Source: Cupriavidus nantongensis (GTDB lineage Bacteria; Pseudomonadota; Gammaproteobacteria; Burkholderiales; Burkholderiaceae). From it: a stretch of 64,000 bases of DNA. The DNA lies in NCBI RefSeq assembly GCF_001598055.1, contig NZ_CP014845.1, positions 682,001-746,000 of the forward strand. The letters run 5' to 3'. The position numbers and the translations under genes are program-made. Under the pieces are notes generated by a model. The model was not told where the DNA came from, ran no database searches, and worked only from the letters and a program-made list of their open reading frames with translations. This document shows positions 34,094 through 42,676 of the stretch, piece by piece. Every line of letters begins with the position of its first letter. Positions within the stretch are counted from its first letter, which is position 1.

Positions 34094-34779
34094 CAGACGT
34101 TCCCCCGTACCTTGCCGCGCGCGTCCTGGATGGCGGAGACGATGTTCTTGTAGGCTCCGCAGCGGCAAATATTGCCGCTCATGGCTTCCTGCACCGAGGC
34201 GTTGTCGGACGGGATGCGCCGGTCTTGCAAGATGCCCACCGCGCTCATCATCTGGCCGGCGGTGCAATAGCCGCACTGGTAGGCATCGTGGTCCCAGAAC
34301 GCCTGCTGTACCGGATGCAGCTTGCCGTCACGCGACAGGCCCTCGACCGTAGTGATGTCGTCGCGGTCATGCATGATGGAAAGCGACAGGCATGCGTTCA
34401 CCGAGACGCCATTGACGAGGATCGTGCATGCCCCGCATTGGCCGTGATCGCAGCCCTTCTTGGTGCCGGTCAGGTGGACCTTTTCACGCAGGGTATCGAG
34501 CAGAATCTCATTGGCCTGCACCACGAGTTGCTGCGTGGTGCCGTTGATAGTCAGTGTCAACGGATAACCTGCGTTGCCTGAGCGCGAAGCGGCCGGTTCC
34601 CGTGTCGCCGGCGCCGCGGTTTCCGCAGACACCGTGCCTGACAGCGCGCCGCTTGCTATGCTCACCCCTGAAACGCCGACGCCCTGCATGAATCGGCGAC
34701 GGGAAAGAACCGTCGGACCACCATCCTGCCCATCGCCGTGAACCGGCACATCGACGGGCACATTCTTTGGGGACGCCAT
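34093..34779 (-). CDS. paoA: Aldehyde oxidoreductase, [2Fe-2S] subunit with Tat signal (PaoA type)
   Basis: 228 residues. The N-terminus has a Tat motif (SRRRFMQG, about residues 26-33) followed by a hydrophobic stretch, so the assembled enzyme would be exported folded to the periplasm. The plant-type [2Fe-2S] motif is CDHGQCGAC and the second cluster is CGYC...CRC. ATG at 34779 with AGGAG 8 bases upstream. It is the first gene of the operon. No PaoD/XdhC-type insertion chaperone is seen in the window. Confidence 0.9.
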   Translation of the reverse strand: MASPKNVPVDVPVHGDGQDGGPTVLSRRRFMQGVGVSGVSIASGALSGTVSAETAAPATREPAASRSGNAGYPLTLTINGTTQQLVVQANEILLDTLREKVHLTGTKKGCDHGQCGACTILVNGVSVNACLSLSIMHDRDDITTVEGLSRDGKLHPVQQAFWDHDAYQCGYCTAGQMMSAVGILQDRRIPSDNASVQEAMSGNICRCGAYKNIVSAIQDARGKVRGNV

Positions 34780-35071
34780 TTACTGTTCTCCTGTGCATGC
34801 TGAACCTGCTCAAGGTTGCGCCACGAAGCCCGGTATCGTAAGGACGAGGCTAGCCCCGGGCCCTGCTGTACCATCGCGCTCGTTGGCGATGGCGTGCGTC
34901 GATGACGGCCCGGCAGGCCTGGTGCAATCGGAACCCGCACGATTGGGCGCGGCCCTATCACTCTATTCAGATATCAAGCGGATACAAGGGGCTTAACAAG
35001 ACTTAACAGGCCCGTGTCTTCGCGTGGGATGCCGGGAGGGCAGTGCAGCGCGGCGATGATGTGTGAGCAGT
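34780..35071. other. Intergenic region upstream of paoA
   Basis: 292 bases between the paoA start and the 3' end of the CoA-transferase gene. It must contain the paoABC promoter (minus strand). I see no convincing hexamers, dyads or small gene. Confidence 0.3.
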
Positions 35072-36304
35072 TCATGGTCCCGCAGCCGCCAGGCGCCGCT
35101 CGCTGGCATCGGCGCACTGAATGGCGCCTTGCTTTTCCAGTGCGTCGATCTGCGACGGGCCGTAGCCCAGTTCGGCCAGTACAGCCTTGGTATGCTGCCC
35201 GCACGCCGGTGCCGGTTGCGCTGGCAGCGCGTTTTCCTGTGCGCTGTTGATCGGGAATCCCGGCATCCGGATTTCGCCGAGCGTGTCATGCCGGACGCGC
35301 TGCAGCATGTGATTGGCAGCCACCTGTGGATGCGCCATGACATCCTCGTAGGTCGCGACGCGCGCGCAAAGGATGTCGGCGTCCTTAAGAACGGCGAGCC
35401 AGGCATCGGTCGGCCGCTTGACGAACTCGCTGGTCAGCGCCTCCACCATCGCCGCCCGGTTAGCCACGCGCAGCGGCGAGGTGGCAAAGCGCGGGTCGTC
35501 GGCCAGCTCGCGCCGGCCCAACACCTCGCACAACCGGCGCCAGCGCTCCGGCATGTAGGCGGCCACCATGACCCAGCCGTCGGCAGTGCGGAAGGCCTGG
35601 TTGGGCGCGGAATAGGGCGCCGCGCTGCCTACGCGTTCCGGCAGTTTGCCGTCGGCGCAATAGCTGGTAATGGACGACTGCTGCAGCGCCAGCGCCGCAT
35701 TGAGCAGGTTGACATCGAGATGGCCGCCCAGGCCGTCGCGCGCGCGCTGCGCCAGCTTGGCCAGCACGCCCATGCAAGCCACATAGCCGGTCATCACGTC
35801 GACCACCGGTGCCTGCACCTTGCACGGCTCGCTATCGGGCAGGCCGATCAGGCTCATCAGGCCGGAATCCGCCTGCATGATGCCATCGACGCCAGCGCGA
35901 TGCGCATACGGCCCCTGCTGCCCGTAGGCGGAGATAGAACAGTAGATCAGCGCGGGGTGGGCCTGGGCCAGTCGGGCGTGGCCAAGGCCGAGGCGTTCCA
36001 TCACGCCCGGGCGCATGCTTTCCACCACGATGTCGGCGCTCGCGATCATGCGACGTGCCACCGCGACGCCGTCGGCCGACTTGAGGTCGAGCGCCACGCC
36101 TAGCTTGTTGCGGTTGAAGCCGTGGAACAGCGCGCTGTCGTCGCCGAGCCAGCCTGGGCCGAGCCCGCGGCCTAGCTCGCCGCCGGGCGGCTCCACCTTG
36201 ATGACCCTGGCGCCCATATCGGCCAGCAGCATGGTGCAGGTAGGCCCGGCGCCGATCTGAGTAAAGTCGATGACGGTCAGGCCGTCCAGTGCGTCGCGCA
36301 ACAT
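35072..36304 (-). CDS. CaiB/BaiF (class III) CoA-transferase
   Basis: 410 residues, full length. N-terminal DFTQIGAGPTCTMLLADMGARVIKVEPPGG, NRNKLGVALDLKS and the conserved Asp in VVDVMTGYVACMGVL are hallmarks of formyl-CoA-transferase-like enzymes, which move CoA between carboxylic acids as interlocked dimers. Last gene of the minus-strand catabolic operon; the thioesterase gene ends one base before its start. It probably activates the pathway's acid substrate. The C-terminal about 25 residues are low in conserved character. Confidence 0.9.
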   Translation of the reverse strand: MLRDALDGLTVIDFTQIGAGPTCTMLLADMGARVIKVEPPGGELGRGLGPGWLGDDSALFHGFNRNKLGVALDLKSADGVAVARRMIASADIVVESMRPGVMERLGLGHARLAQAHPALIYCSISAYGQQGPYAHRAGVDGIMQADSGLMSLIGLPDSEPCKVQAPVVDVMTGYVACMGVLAKLAQRARDGLGGHLDVNLLNAALALQQSSITSYCADGKLPERVGSAAPYSAPNQAFRTADGWVMVAAYMPERWRRLCEVLGRRELADDPRFATSPLRVANRAAMVEALTSEFVKRPTDAWLAVLKDADILCARVATYEDVMAHPQVAANHMLQRVRHDTLGEIRMPGFPINSAQENALPAQPAPACGQHTKAVLAELGYGPSQIDALEKQGAIQCADASERRLAAAGP

Positions 36305-36305
36305 T

Positions 36306-36725
36306 TCATGCCTCCGGAAGGGTGCGGGATCGTTTGAACGTGCCTTGCGCGGTGGCTACCAGCACGCCGGCATCGGTGGTCAGCTCCGCCGCGGCGAAGT
36401 ACAGGCTCTTGCCGGCGCGTGTGAGCTGCGCCGTCGCGCGCAGCCGCCCGGCGCTGGCCTTGCTGAGATAGCTGATCGTCAGCATCACCGTGACCGCGTG
36501 GCCCAGTGCGCCGTCAGGGCCGACGGGCAGCCCGGCGTAACCGCAGGCGGCGTCGAGCAGGGTGGCCGTCACGCCGCCCTGCACGCTGCCCTGGCGGTTC
36601 AGGTGGCGCGGCTCAAGCTCGAGCTCGAAGGTGCAGCGGCCGTCGCCGACACTGGCCAGGCGAATGCCCAGGTAGTCCAGCAGCGGGTTGTCCGTTGGCG
36701 GTACCGTGGCGGGATGCGCGTTCAT
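36306..36725 (-). CDS. PaaI-type hot-dog thioesterase
   Basis: 139 residues, one hot-dog domain: HLNRQGSVQGGVTATLLDAACGYAG corresponds to the catalytic helix and the aromatic-acyl-CoA thioesterase loop. VMLTISYLSKASAGRLRATAQLTRAGKSLYFAAAEL is the central sheet. Such enzymes release CoA from aromatic or dead-end acyl-CoAs and may relieve CoA trapping. ATG at 36725 overlaps the upstream Bug-receptor stop by 4 bases (ATGA), so translation is coupled. It lies inside the LysR-headed catabolic operon. Confidence 0.85.
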   Translation of the reverse strand: MNAHPATVPPTDNPLLDYLGIRLASVGDGRCTFELELEPRHLNRQGSVQGGVTATLLDAACGYAGLPVGPDGALGHAVTVMLTISYLSKASAGRLRATAQLTRAGKSLYFAAAELTTDAGVLVATAQGTFKRSRTLPEA

Positions 36726-37705
36726 AACGCCACCTTGATGCCGTTGTCCTGGATCAGCCGCTGCCAGCGCGCCAGGTCCTTGGCGATATGGGCCTTCAGT
36801 TCGGCCGGCGACGAGACCTGCGGCTCGAAGCCTTGCCGGGCCATCTGCTCGGCGATGTCGGGGGACTTCAGCGCGGCGACCAGCGCGGCGTTGAGCTTGT
36901 CGACTACCGCGCCGGGCGTGCGCGACGGCGCCAGCAGGCTGTACCACAGCTCGGCGTCGTAGCCGGTCACGCCGGCCTCGGCGAAGGTGGGCAGTTCGGG
37001 CATCAGCGCCGTGCGCTTGTTGCCGGCAATGCCCAGCGCGCGCAGCTTGCCGGCGCGCACATACTGGATCGCCGAAGCAATGGTCGCAAACGAGACCTGC
37101 ACCTGGCCCCCCATCAGGTCGGTGATCGATGGCCCGGTGCCGCGATACGGGATGTGCAGCAGTTCGGTGCGATTGAGCTTGGCAAAGACTTCGCCGGCCA
37201 GGTGCTGCGGCGTGCCGTTGCCCGGGCTGCTGTAGCTCAGCTTGCCGGGGTTGGCGCGGCTGTACTGGATGAAGTCCTGCAGCGTGCGGAACGGCTGGTC
37301 CGGATTGGCCACCAGCATGATCGGCACCGCGGCGATGCGCCCCACCGGGGCGAAGTCGCGCTCGATATTGAAGGGCAACTTGGTGCCGAGAAAGGGGTTC
37401 ATCGTGACCTGGCTAGAGGCAATCACCAGCGTATAGCCATCGGGTGCCGCGTGAGCGACGAAATCGGTGCCGAGGTTGCCGCCGGCGCCGGGCTTGTTCT
37501 CGATCACGATGGTCTGGCCCAGCAGCTTGCCCATTTTGGGCGCGATCAGCCGGGCCAGGATGTCGTTGCCACCGCCGGGGGCGAACGGCACCACCAGCGT
37601 GATCGGCTTCTGCGCGGGGAAGGGCACCTGCGCCGCCGCGCCCAGCGCAGTGGCCGACAGCATGGCAGCCAGCGCCATGCGTGCGTATCGGGTCATGCCA
37701 GTCAT
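36722..37705 (-). CDS. Bug-family solute-binding receptor
   Basis: 327 residues: signal peptide (ARMALAAMLSATALGAAAQ), then PITLVVPFAPGGGNDILARLIAPKM and ENKPGAGGNLGTDFVA, the Bug signatures. These periplasmic proteins bind carboxylates with a pair of ordered waters; some feed TctAB transporters, many are orphan. No TctAB partner is present here. ATG at 37705 with AAGGAG 8 bases upstream. Overlap with the thioesterase start suggests that uptake or sensing of the same acid is joined with its CoA metabolism. Confidence 0.92.
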   Translation of the reverse strand: MTGMTRYARMALAAMLSATALGAAAQVPFPAQKPITLVVPFAPGGGNDILARLIAPKMGKLLGQTIVIENKPGAGGNLGTDFVAHAAPDGYTLVIASSQVTMNPFLGTKLPFNIERDFAPVGRIAAVPIMLVANPDQPFRTLQDFIQYSRANPGKLSYSSPGNGTPQHLAGEVFAKLNRTELLHIPYRGTGPSITDLMGGQVQVSFATIASAIQYVRAGKLRALGIAGNKRTALMPELPTFAEAGVTGYDAELWYSLLAPSRTPGAVVDKLNAALVAALKSPDIAEQMARQGFEPQVSSPAELKAHIAKDLARWQRLIQDNGIKVAL

Positions 37706-37737
37706 GGTCTGTCTCCTTTCGATGGGTTTTCGAACGC

Positions 37738-38541
37738 TCAACGCCCGGTGAAACGGGGCTGGCGTTTCTCGGCGAAAGCCTGTCGGCCCTCGATACGGTC
37801 GGCGGTATCGCGCAGCACGCCCCAGTAGAGTTCGGTGAGCTGCTGCGCGTCGGCTTCGCCAAGGTGGCTAGTCTGGCGCGACAGCCGCTTGACCGCCTGC
37901 ACCGCCAGCGGCGCATTGGCCGCGATCCGCGCGGCGAGCGCCAGCGCGCGGTCGAGCAATACCTGGGGCGCCACCGTCTCGCTGACCAGCCCGATGCGGG
38001 CCGCGTGTTCCGCATCGATCCGCTCGCCGGTCAGCACCATCTGCATCGCGTGCGCCGCGGGCACGGCCTTCAGCAGCCGGTGCAGTCCCGAGACCGCGGG
38101 GATCGAGCCGACCGCCGCTTCGGGCAGGCCGAAGCTCGCCTGTGCCGATGCGATCCGCACATCGCATTGCAGCGCCAGCTCCAGGCCCGCGCCGAGGCAG
38201 TGGCCGTTGACGGCGGCAATCAGCGGCTTGCACAGGTCCAGGCCGCCCAGGTCCATCAGGCGGATATAGAGCCCGAGGTCGGCGGCCGGCTCCGTGGCGC
38301 GGAACAGCGCCTGCGCGTAGCTGGCTGGCGACTGGCGCGTGCCTTTCAGGTCCGCACCCGCGCAGAAGGCGCGCGTGCCGGCGCCGGTCAGCACCGCCAC
38401 ACGCAGGTCGTCGCGGTCGCGCACTTCGGCCAGGTGGTCGCGCAGTTCACGCAGGGTGGGCACGTCCAGCGCATTGAGCGCGTCGGGCCGGTCGATGGTC
38501 AGCACCGCGACCGCGCCTTCGAGATGGCGTCGTACAGTCAT
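37738..38541 (-). CDS. Enoyl-CoA hydratase/isomerase family protein
   Basis: 267 residues of the crotonase family. FCAGADLKG forms the first oxyanion-hole strand and AAVNGHCLGAGLELALQCDVRIAS the second. The hydratase glutamate position lies in the PEAAVGSIP segment; the second catalytic Glu of classical hydratases is not clear, so isomerase or hydrolase activity is possible. ATG at 38541 with GGAGG 4 bases upstream. The middle of the operon (thiolase, SDR, this gene, Bug receptor) suggests hydration of an unsaturated acyl-CoA in a beta-oxidation-like series. Confidence 0.88.
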   Translation of the reverse strand: MTVRRHLEGAVAVLTIDRPDALNALDVPTLRELRDHLAEVRDRDDLRVAVLTGAGTRAFCAGADLKGTRQSPASYAQALFRATEPAADLGLYIRLMDLGGLDLCKPLIAAVNGHCLGAGLELALQCDVRIASAQASFGLPEAAVGSIPAVSGLHRLLKAVPAAHAMQMVLTGERIDAEHAARIGLVSETVAPQVLLDRALALAARIAANAPLAVQAVKRLSRQTSHLGEADAQQLTELYWGVLRDTADRIEGRQAFAEKRQPRFTGR

Positions 38542-38550
38542 GGCGCCTCC

Positions 38551-39315
38551 TTATACGCTGGGCGACGACAGGCTGCGCCCACCGCAGACATAGAGCACCT
38601 GCCCGGTCACATACGATGCGCGCGGGTCGAGGAAGAAGCTGACCGCATTGGCGATATCGTCGGCGGTGCCGATGCGCTGCACCGGCACCGATTTCTGCAA
38701 GCGCGCCTGCACGTCCGGCGCAAAGCCGCGGAAAAGCGGGGTATCGACGATGCCGGGCGCCACGGCGTTGACGGTGATGCCCTTGGCCGCAAACTCGATC
38801 GCCAGCGAACGCGTCAGGCTGACCACGCCGCCCTTGGCCGCGGCATAGTTGGCCTGCCCGAACCCGCCCAGCCACGCGCGCGACGAGATATTGACCACGC
38901 GGCCGTAGCCGCGCTCGACCATGCCCGGCAGTGCCGCGCGACAGCACAGGAATTGCGAGCGCAGGTTGGTATCGACGACCAGGTCCCAGTCTTCGTCGCT
39001 CATCTTCAGGAAGCGCATGTCGCGCACCGCGCCGGCGTTGTTGACCAGGTAGTCGATGCGGCCAGTGCGTGCGAGCACCTGCGCGAAGGCGTCGTTGACC
39101 GCCGCCGAGTCGGTCAGGTCGGCGCTGGCGCCGAAGGCATTGAAGCCCTCGGCAACCAGCGCGCCGACGGCGGCATCGAGCGCGGCCGCGTCGCGGTCGA
39201 GCAGGGCCACTGCCAGGCCCTGGCGCGCCAGCTGCGTGGCGATGCCCAGGCCGATGCCGCGCGCGGCACCGGTCACCACCGCCACATGCGCGGAATCGAA
39301 GTTTTGTGTGCGCAT
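38551..39315 (-). CDS. SDR, probable 3-hydroxyacyl-CoA dehydrogenase
   Basis: 254 residues, classical SDR: TGAARGIGLGIA cofactor motif, LDRDAAALDA (Asp suggests NAD+), NNAGAV, ISSRAW and YAAAK. The family includes FabG-like and 3-hydroxyacyl-CoA dehydrogenases. The ATG at 39315 is one base after the thiolase stop; an in-frame GTG at 39324 would overlap the thiolase gene. Placed between thiolase and hydratase, oxidation of a 3-hydroxyacyl-CoA is the natural reading. Confidence 0.88.
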   Translation of the reverse strand: MRTQNFDSAHVAVVTGAARGIGLGIATQLARQGLAVALLDRDAAALDAAVGALVAEGFNAFGASADLTDSAAVNDAFAQVLARTGRIDYLVNNAGAVRDMRFLKMSDEDWDLVVDTNLRSQFLCCRAALPGMVERGYGRVVNISSRAWLGGFGQANYAAAKGGVVSLTRSLAIEFAAKGITVNAVAPGIVDTPLFRGFAPDVQARLQKSVPVQRIGTADDIANAVSFFLDPRASYVTGQVLYVCGGRSLSSPSV

Positions 39316-39316
39316 C

Positions 39317-40462
39317 TCAGACACCCAGCAGGTGGACGGACGAGGCGGCGTGGTCCACGCCCGCGATGCCGCCGCCGGTGCATTGCGTCAGGCCGATGCG
39401 GGCCTCCGCCACCTGGCGTGCGCCGGCGCGGCCCTGCAGCTGCCACAGGATCTCGACCATCTGCGCCACGCCGGTGGCGCCGAGCGGATGGCCCTTGGCC
39501 AGCAGCCCGCCGCTGGGATTGACCGGCACGCGCCCGCCCAGCCGCGTCGCGCCGGACTTGAGCAGCGCCACGGCATCGCCGCGCGGCGCCAGGCCGAGGG
39601 CTTCGTAGTAGAGCAGCTCGGCGATGGTGAAGGCGTCGTGCAGCTCGACCACGTCGACGTCCTGCGGCCCGAGCCCGGCCTGCGTGTAGGCCTGGCGCGC
39701 GGCGCGCGCGGTGATCTCGGCATCGAGGATGTCGTCGTCGGCTTCTTCGCGCATGCCCGACACCACCACCGACGACAGCACCTTCACCGGCCGCGCCTGC
39801 GCCGGCCGCTGCGTACTTAGCACCAGCGCGGCGGCGCCATCGACCTGCGACGGGCAGCATTGCAGCAGCGTCAGCGGGTCGGCGATCATGCGCGAGGCCA
39901 GCACTTCTTCGACCGTGGTGGTGTTGCGCTGCTGCGCATACGGGTTGAGCGACCCGTGGTGGCGGTTCTTGACCGCGACCTCGGCGAGGTCGGCCGGGCG
40001 GGCGTCGCGCTCGTAAAGGAAGCGCGTGCCGCGCATCGCATAGACCGCGGGCAGCACCATGCCGGACCTGGCATAGAGCTCGGTCTTGTGGTCGTTGCGC
40101 TGCAGCGGGATGGTGCCGCCGCCGAGCGCGGTGAGCTGCTCGATGCCGAACACCAGCACCGTGTCGTATTGCCCGGCCAGCAGCGCGTGCCGCGCCAGGT
40201 GCACGCCGGTGGCACCGCTGGCGCAGGCGTTCTCGACGTTGTAGACCGGGATCCCCTTGAGCCCCAGGTCGCGCACGATCAGCTGGCCGAGGATCATGCC
40301 GCCCAGCACGTTGGCGCAGTAGACCGCCTGGATGCGGCCGGCCGGCACGTCGGCGTCGGCCAGCGCCTTCAGGATGGCCTGTTGCGCCAGTTCCGGCGCC
40401 AGCACGCCGGGATGGCGGCCGAACGGCGTCATCGCGCCGCCGTGGATGTAGATGTCCTGCAT
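39317..40462 (-). CDS. Thiolase (SCP2/lipid-transfer-protein type)
   Basis: 381 residues, thiolase fold. The nucleophile is in VENACASGATGVHLA; the C-terminal motifs are ELHDAFTIAELLYYEALGL, NPSGGLLAKGHPLGATG and QCTGGGIAGV. This branch often works with a DUF35/OB-fold partner, which is the next gene upstream. The active-site Cys is kept, so thiolytic cleavage of a 3-ketoacyl-CoA is likely; related partner-bound proteins that lack the Cys act as retro-aldolases. ATG at 40462. Confidence 0.9.
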   Translation of the reverse strand: MQDIYIHGGAMTPFGRHPGVLAPELAQQAILKALADADVPAGRIQAVYCANVLGGMILGQLIVRDLGLKGIPVYNVENACASGATGVHLARHALLAGQYDTVLVFGIEQLTALGGGTIPLQRNDHKTELYARSGMVLPAVYAMRGTRFLYERDARPADLAEVAVKNRHHGSLNPYAQQRNTTTVEEVLASRMIADPLTLLQCCPSQVDGAAALVLSTQRPAQARPVKVLSSVVVSGMREEADDDILDAEITARAARQAYTQAGLGPQDVDVVELHDAFTIAELLYYEALGLAPRGDAVALLKSGATRLGGRVPVNPSGGLLAKGHPLGATGVAQMVEILWQLQGRAGARQVAEARIGLTQCTGGGIAGVDHAASSVHLLGV

Positions 40463-40492
40463 GGTGCTTACCTTTTCCCTTCTCTCGATCGT

Positions 40493-40846
40493 TCAGGCCG
40501 TGACGGCTTCGAACACATAGCCAAGCTCGGCGTCATGCCGCGGCGCGTAGCGCGCGCCGATGACAGGCCGCGCCGTGCCCAGCAGGCGGCCGAAGATGCG
40601 TACCGGGCCGACGAAATCGACATAGCCGAGCGCGTACGGCGGCTGCCCGGTCTTGGGCGCGGGGTGGATCACGGTATAGCTGTAGAGCGTGCCCGTGCCG
40701 GTGATGGCGACGCCTTCATGGCCCTCGGCCAGTGGCGAGTCTGCGGGCAGCGCCGGGAAGATCCAGGCGCCGGTGGCGCGCTCGCGCGAGGCAAGCAGAT
40801 GGGGAACGGGTTCCGCGCTCCAGAGCGGATAGGGCTGGTCTGACAT
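40493..40846 (-). CDS. OB-fold (DUF35-like) partner protein without zinc ribbon
   Basis: 117 residues. The C-terminal half (GTGTLYSYTVIHPAPKTGQPPYALGYVDF...RIFGRLLG) is the OB-fold seen in DUF35 proteins that bind acyl-CoA and dock on thiolases. The N-terminal zinc ribbon of the family is degenerate: the whole protein has no cysteine. ATG at 40846 with GGAG 8 bases upstream. It stands just upstream of the thiolase, so a thiolase-OB complex is likely. Confidence 0.8.
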   Translation of the reverse strand: MSDQPYPLWSAEPVPHLLASRERATGAWIFPALPADSPLAEGHEGVAITGTGTLYSYTVIHPAPKTGQPPYALGYVDFVGPVRIFGRLLGTARPVIGARYAPRHDAELGYVFEAVTA

Positions 40847-40992
40847 GGCTGTCTCCTGCGGTTGGGCCTGGTGTAATGGTTGTCGCCGGCGGGCCCTGCG
40901 ACAAACGATATTTCAGGCGCTTTCGCTTGAGGAAAAGTCAAGCGACAGGCGAAGACAAGGCATGAGCGGGGAGCCAGCCGGGTACGGACGTC

Positions 40993-41922
40993 TCAGTCCA
41001 CCAGCCCCACCAGCCGCGACAGCGACTGCTCCGCGCCGCGCGAGGCCGCCACTACAAAGTCGATGAAGCGCCGGACCCGCACCGGCATCTGGCTGCGGTG
41101 CGGGTAGTACATGTACAGCCCGACCTGGCTGCTGCTGTATCCGGGCAGGATTGCCCTGAGCCGTCCGCTGACCAGGTCGGCATGGACCATGTAGGCGGGC
41201 AGCTGGCCGATGCCGATACCGGCGCGGACCGCCTCGACCTCGGTTTCCACATCGTTGAAGCTGGCCACGGCCGGCAGCTCCTGGTACACCAGGTTGCCGT
41301 CCACCTGTAGTTCCCACGGCACCATGCGGCCGGTGGCGGGGCGGCGGAAGCCGGTGCACTGGTGCCGCGGCAGGTCGTCGAGCGTGGCCGGCTCGCCGTG
41401 CCGCGCCAGGTACTCCGGCGCGGCGCAGATCACCAGCGGCAGGTCGCACAGGCGCCGCGCGACCAGGTTCTGGCCGGGGCTGGTGCCGACGCGGAAGCCC
41501 ACGTCGATCCTGGCTTCGACCAGGTCGGTGAAGAGGTCGCTCAGCACCACGTCGAAGTCGATGCCGGGATGCTGGTCGCGGAAGCCCTTGACCAGCGGCA
41601 CCAGCACGCGGCTGCCGAGCGACGGCGGCGCGGTCAGGCGGATCAGGCCGTCGTCGTCGCCGCGGCTGGCACGGACCTGTTCGAGCGCTTCGTCGAGCTG
41701 GCGCATGCCGGGCGCGGTCAGCTCGAACAGCCGTGCGCCTTCCTCGGTCAGGCTGAGCTTGCGCGTGGTCCGGTGCAGCAGGCGCACGCCCAGGTGGGCC
41801 TCTAGCGAGCGCACCGCCTTGCTCGCCGCCTGCGGCGTGACACCGGCCTCGACCGCGGCACGCCGGAAACTGCCTGCGCGCACCACGCCGAGGAAGAGGG
41901 TGAGGACCCGGGCCTTGTCCAT
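40993..41922 (-). CDS. LysR-family regulator of the CoA catabolic operon
   Basis: 309 residues. The N-terminal winged helix contains GSFRRAAVEAGVTPQAASKAVRSLEAHLGVRLLHRTTRKLSLTEEG in several pieces; the C-terminal effector domain is intact (VGFRVGTSPGQNLVARRL). It is transcribed in the same direction as the operon that begins 146 bases downstream, an unusual but known layout for LysR genes. Effector unknown. A 20-bp near-palindrome lies 163 bases before its start. Confidence 0.88.
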   Translation of the reverse strand: MDKARVLTLFLGVVRAGSFRRAAVEAGVTPQAASKAVRSLEAHLGVRLLHRTTRKLSLTEEGARLFELTAPGMRQLDEALEQVRASRGDDDGLIRLTAPPSLGSRVLVPLVKGFRDQHPGIDFDVVLSDLFTDLVEARIDVGFRVGTSPGQNLVARRLCDLPLVICAAPEYLARHGEPATLDDLPRHQCTGFRRPATGRMVPWELQVDGNLVYQELPAVASFNDVETEVEAVRAGIGIGQLPAYMVHADLVSGRLRAILPGYSSSQVGLYMYYPHRSQMPVRVRRFIDFVVAASRGAEQSLSRLVGLVD

Positions 41923-42084
41923 GACTGGAAATCGGAGGTTGGCAAGACGGCCATCATAGCGCCAGTGACGACGGGATCGACGGGATGGCCCTGGTGTGCC
42001 ATCGCGCCCGGTTCGAAGGACGACTACCGCATTGCAGCGCGCATGCTGGGGCGCAGCACGCGGGACCAGGCCGCCGGCCGATGC

Positions 42085-42104
42085 GCTGTGGCAACTGCCA
42101 CAGC
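42085..42104. repeat. 9-bp-arm inverted repeat
   Basis: GCTGTGGCA-AC-TGCCACAGC, in the 455-base stretch before the microprotein. The rest of 41923-42360 shows no gene I can support. Confidence 0.6.
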
Positions 42105-42377
42105 TACCGCGGGCCGCAGTGTCATCCGTTTGTAATTAAGACCCTGGCCTTCCTTGTAATCCGTGGATTCTTGGCGCGCGCAGCGTGTGCTGGCGCCTGC
42201 AATGGTCGCTGGTGCGCCGCCCGATGCACCGGTAAACCAAGGCACGAATGTTGCGGCGGATCCTGGCAGCGATGGGTATATCGCTGGCCCGAGCGTCATG
42301 TGACCGGGTCGACCATCCACCCGCCACAAGGCGTCGGTTGAGGCCGCGTCGGGACCTCTGGAACAAGGAGAGCTGTC

Positions 42378-42449
42378 ATGAATATCGTCTGGCTTGTTGG
42401 AGCCGTAGTCATCATTCTCGCGGTACTCAGCTTCTTCGGCTTGCGCTAG
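42378..42449 (+). CDS. 23-residue single-span membrane microprotein
   Basis: ATG at 42378 with a perfect AAGGAG at 42364-42369 (8 bases spacing) and a TAG stop at 42447-42449. The product is almost one membrane helix: MNIVWLV, then GAVVIILAVLS, then FFGLR with a positive C-terminal end. No other gene explains this ribosome binding site. Microproteins of this size often bind membrane complexes, but no role can be assigned. It lies 228 bases before the SDR gene on the same strand. Not recognised; the call depends on the ribosome binding site and composition. Confidence 0.6.
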   Translation: MNIVWLVGAVVIILAVLSFFGLR

Positions 42450-42676
42450 GCCACATCGCGTAGCGTACCGCGCAGCGCCACCGGCACGACTGCCGCGGCG
42501 TGCGCGTACCGCGGCATCGCGTAATGCCCTTGCTGCAGTGCGGCGTGGCAGCGCCACGCCCGCTCCTCTGTTTCCCTTTCCCCGAGCAATTTCATCTGTT
42601 CCGACGACGAGCTTTTGCGCCTGTCCTGCCAACAATGTGCGGCCAAGACAGCGACAAACCATCCGAGGAGACAGAC

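Noticed and set aside
22002..36304. Genomic island by transfer
   Set aside because: Function mix and slightly relaxed codon use hinted at it, but no integrase, tRNA junction, direct repeats or IS ends are visible, and GC was not computed.
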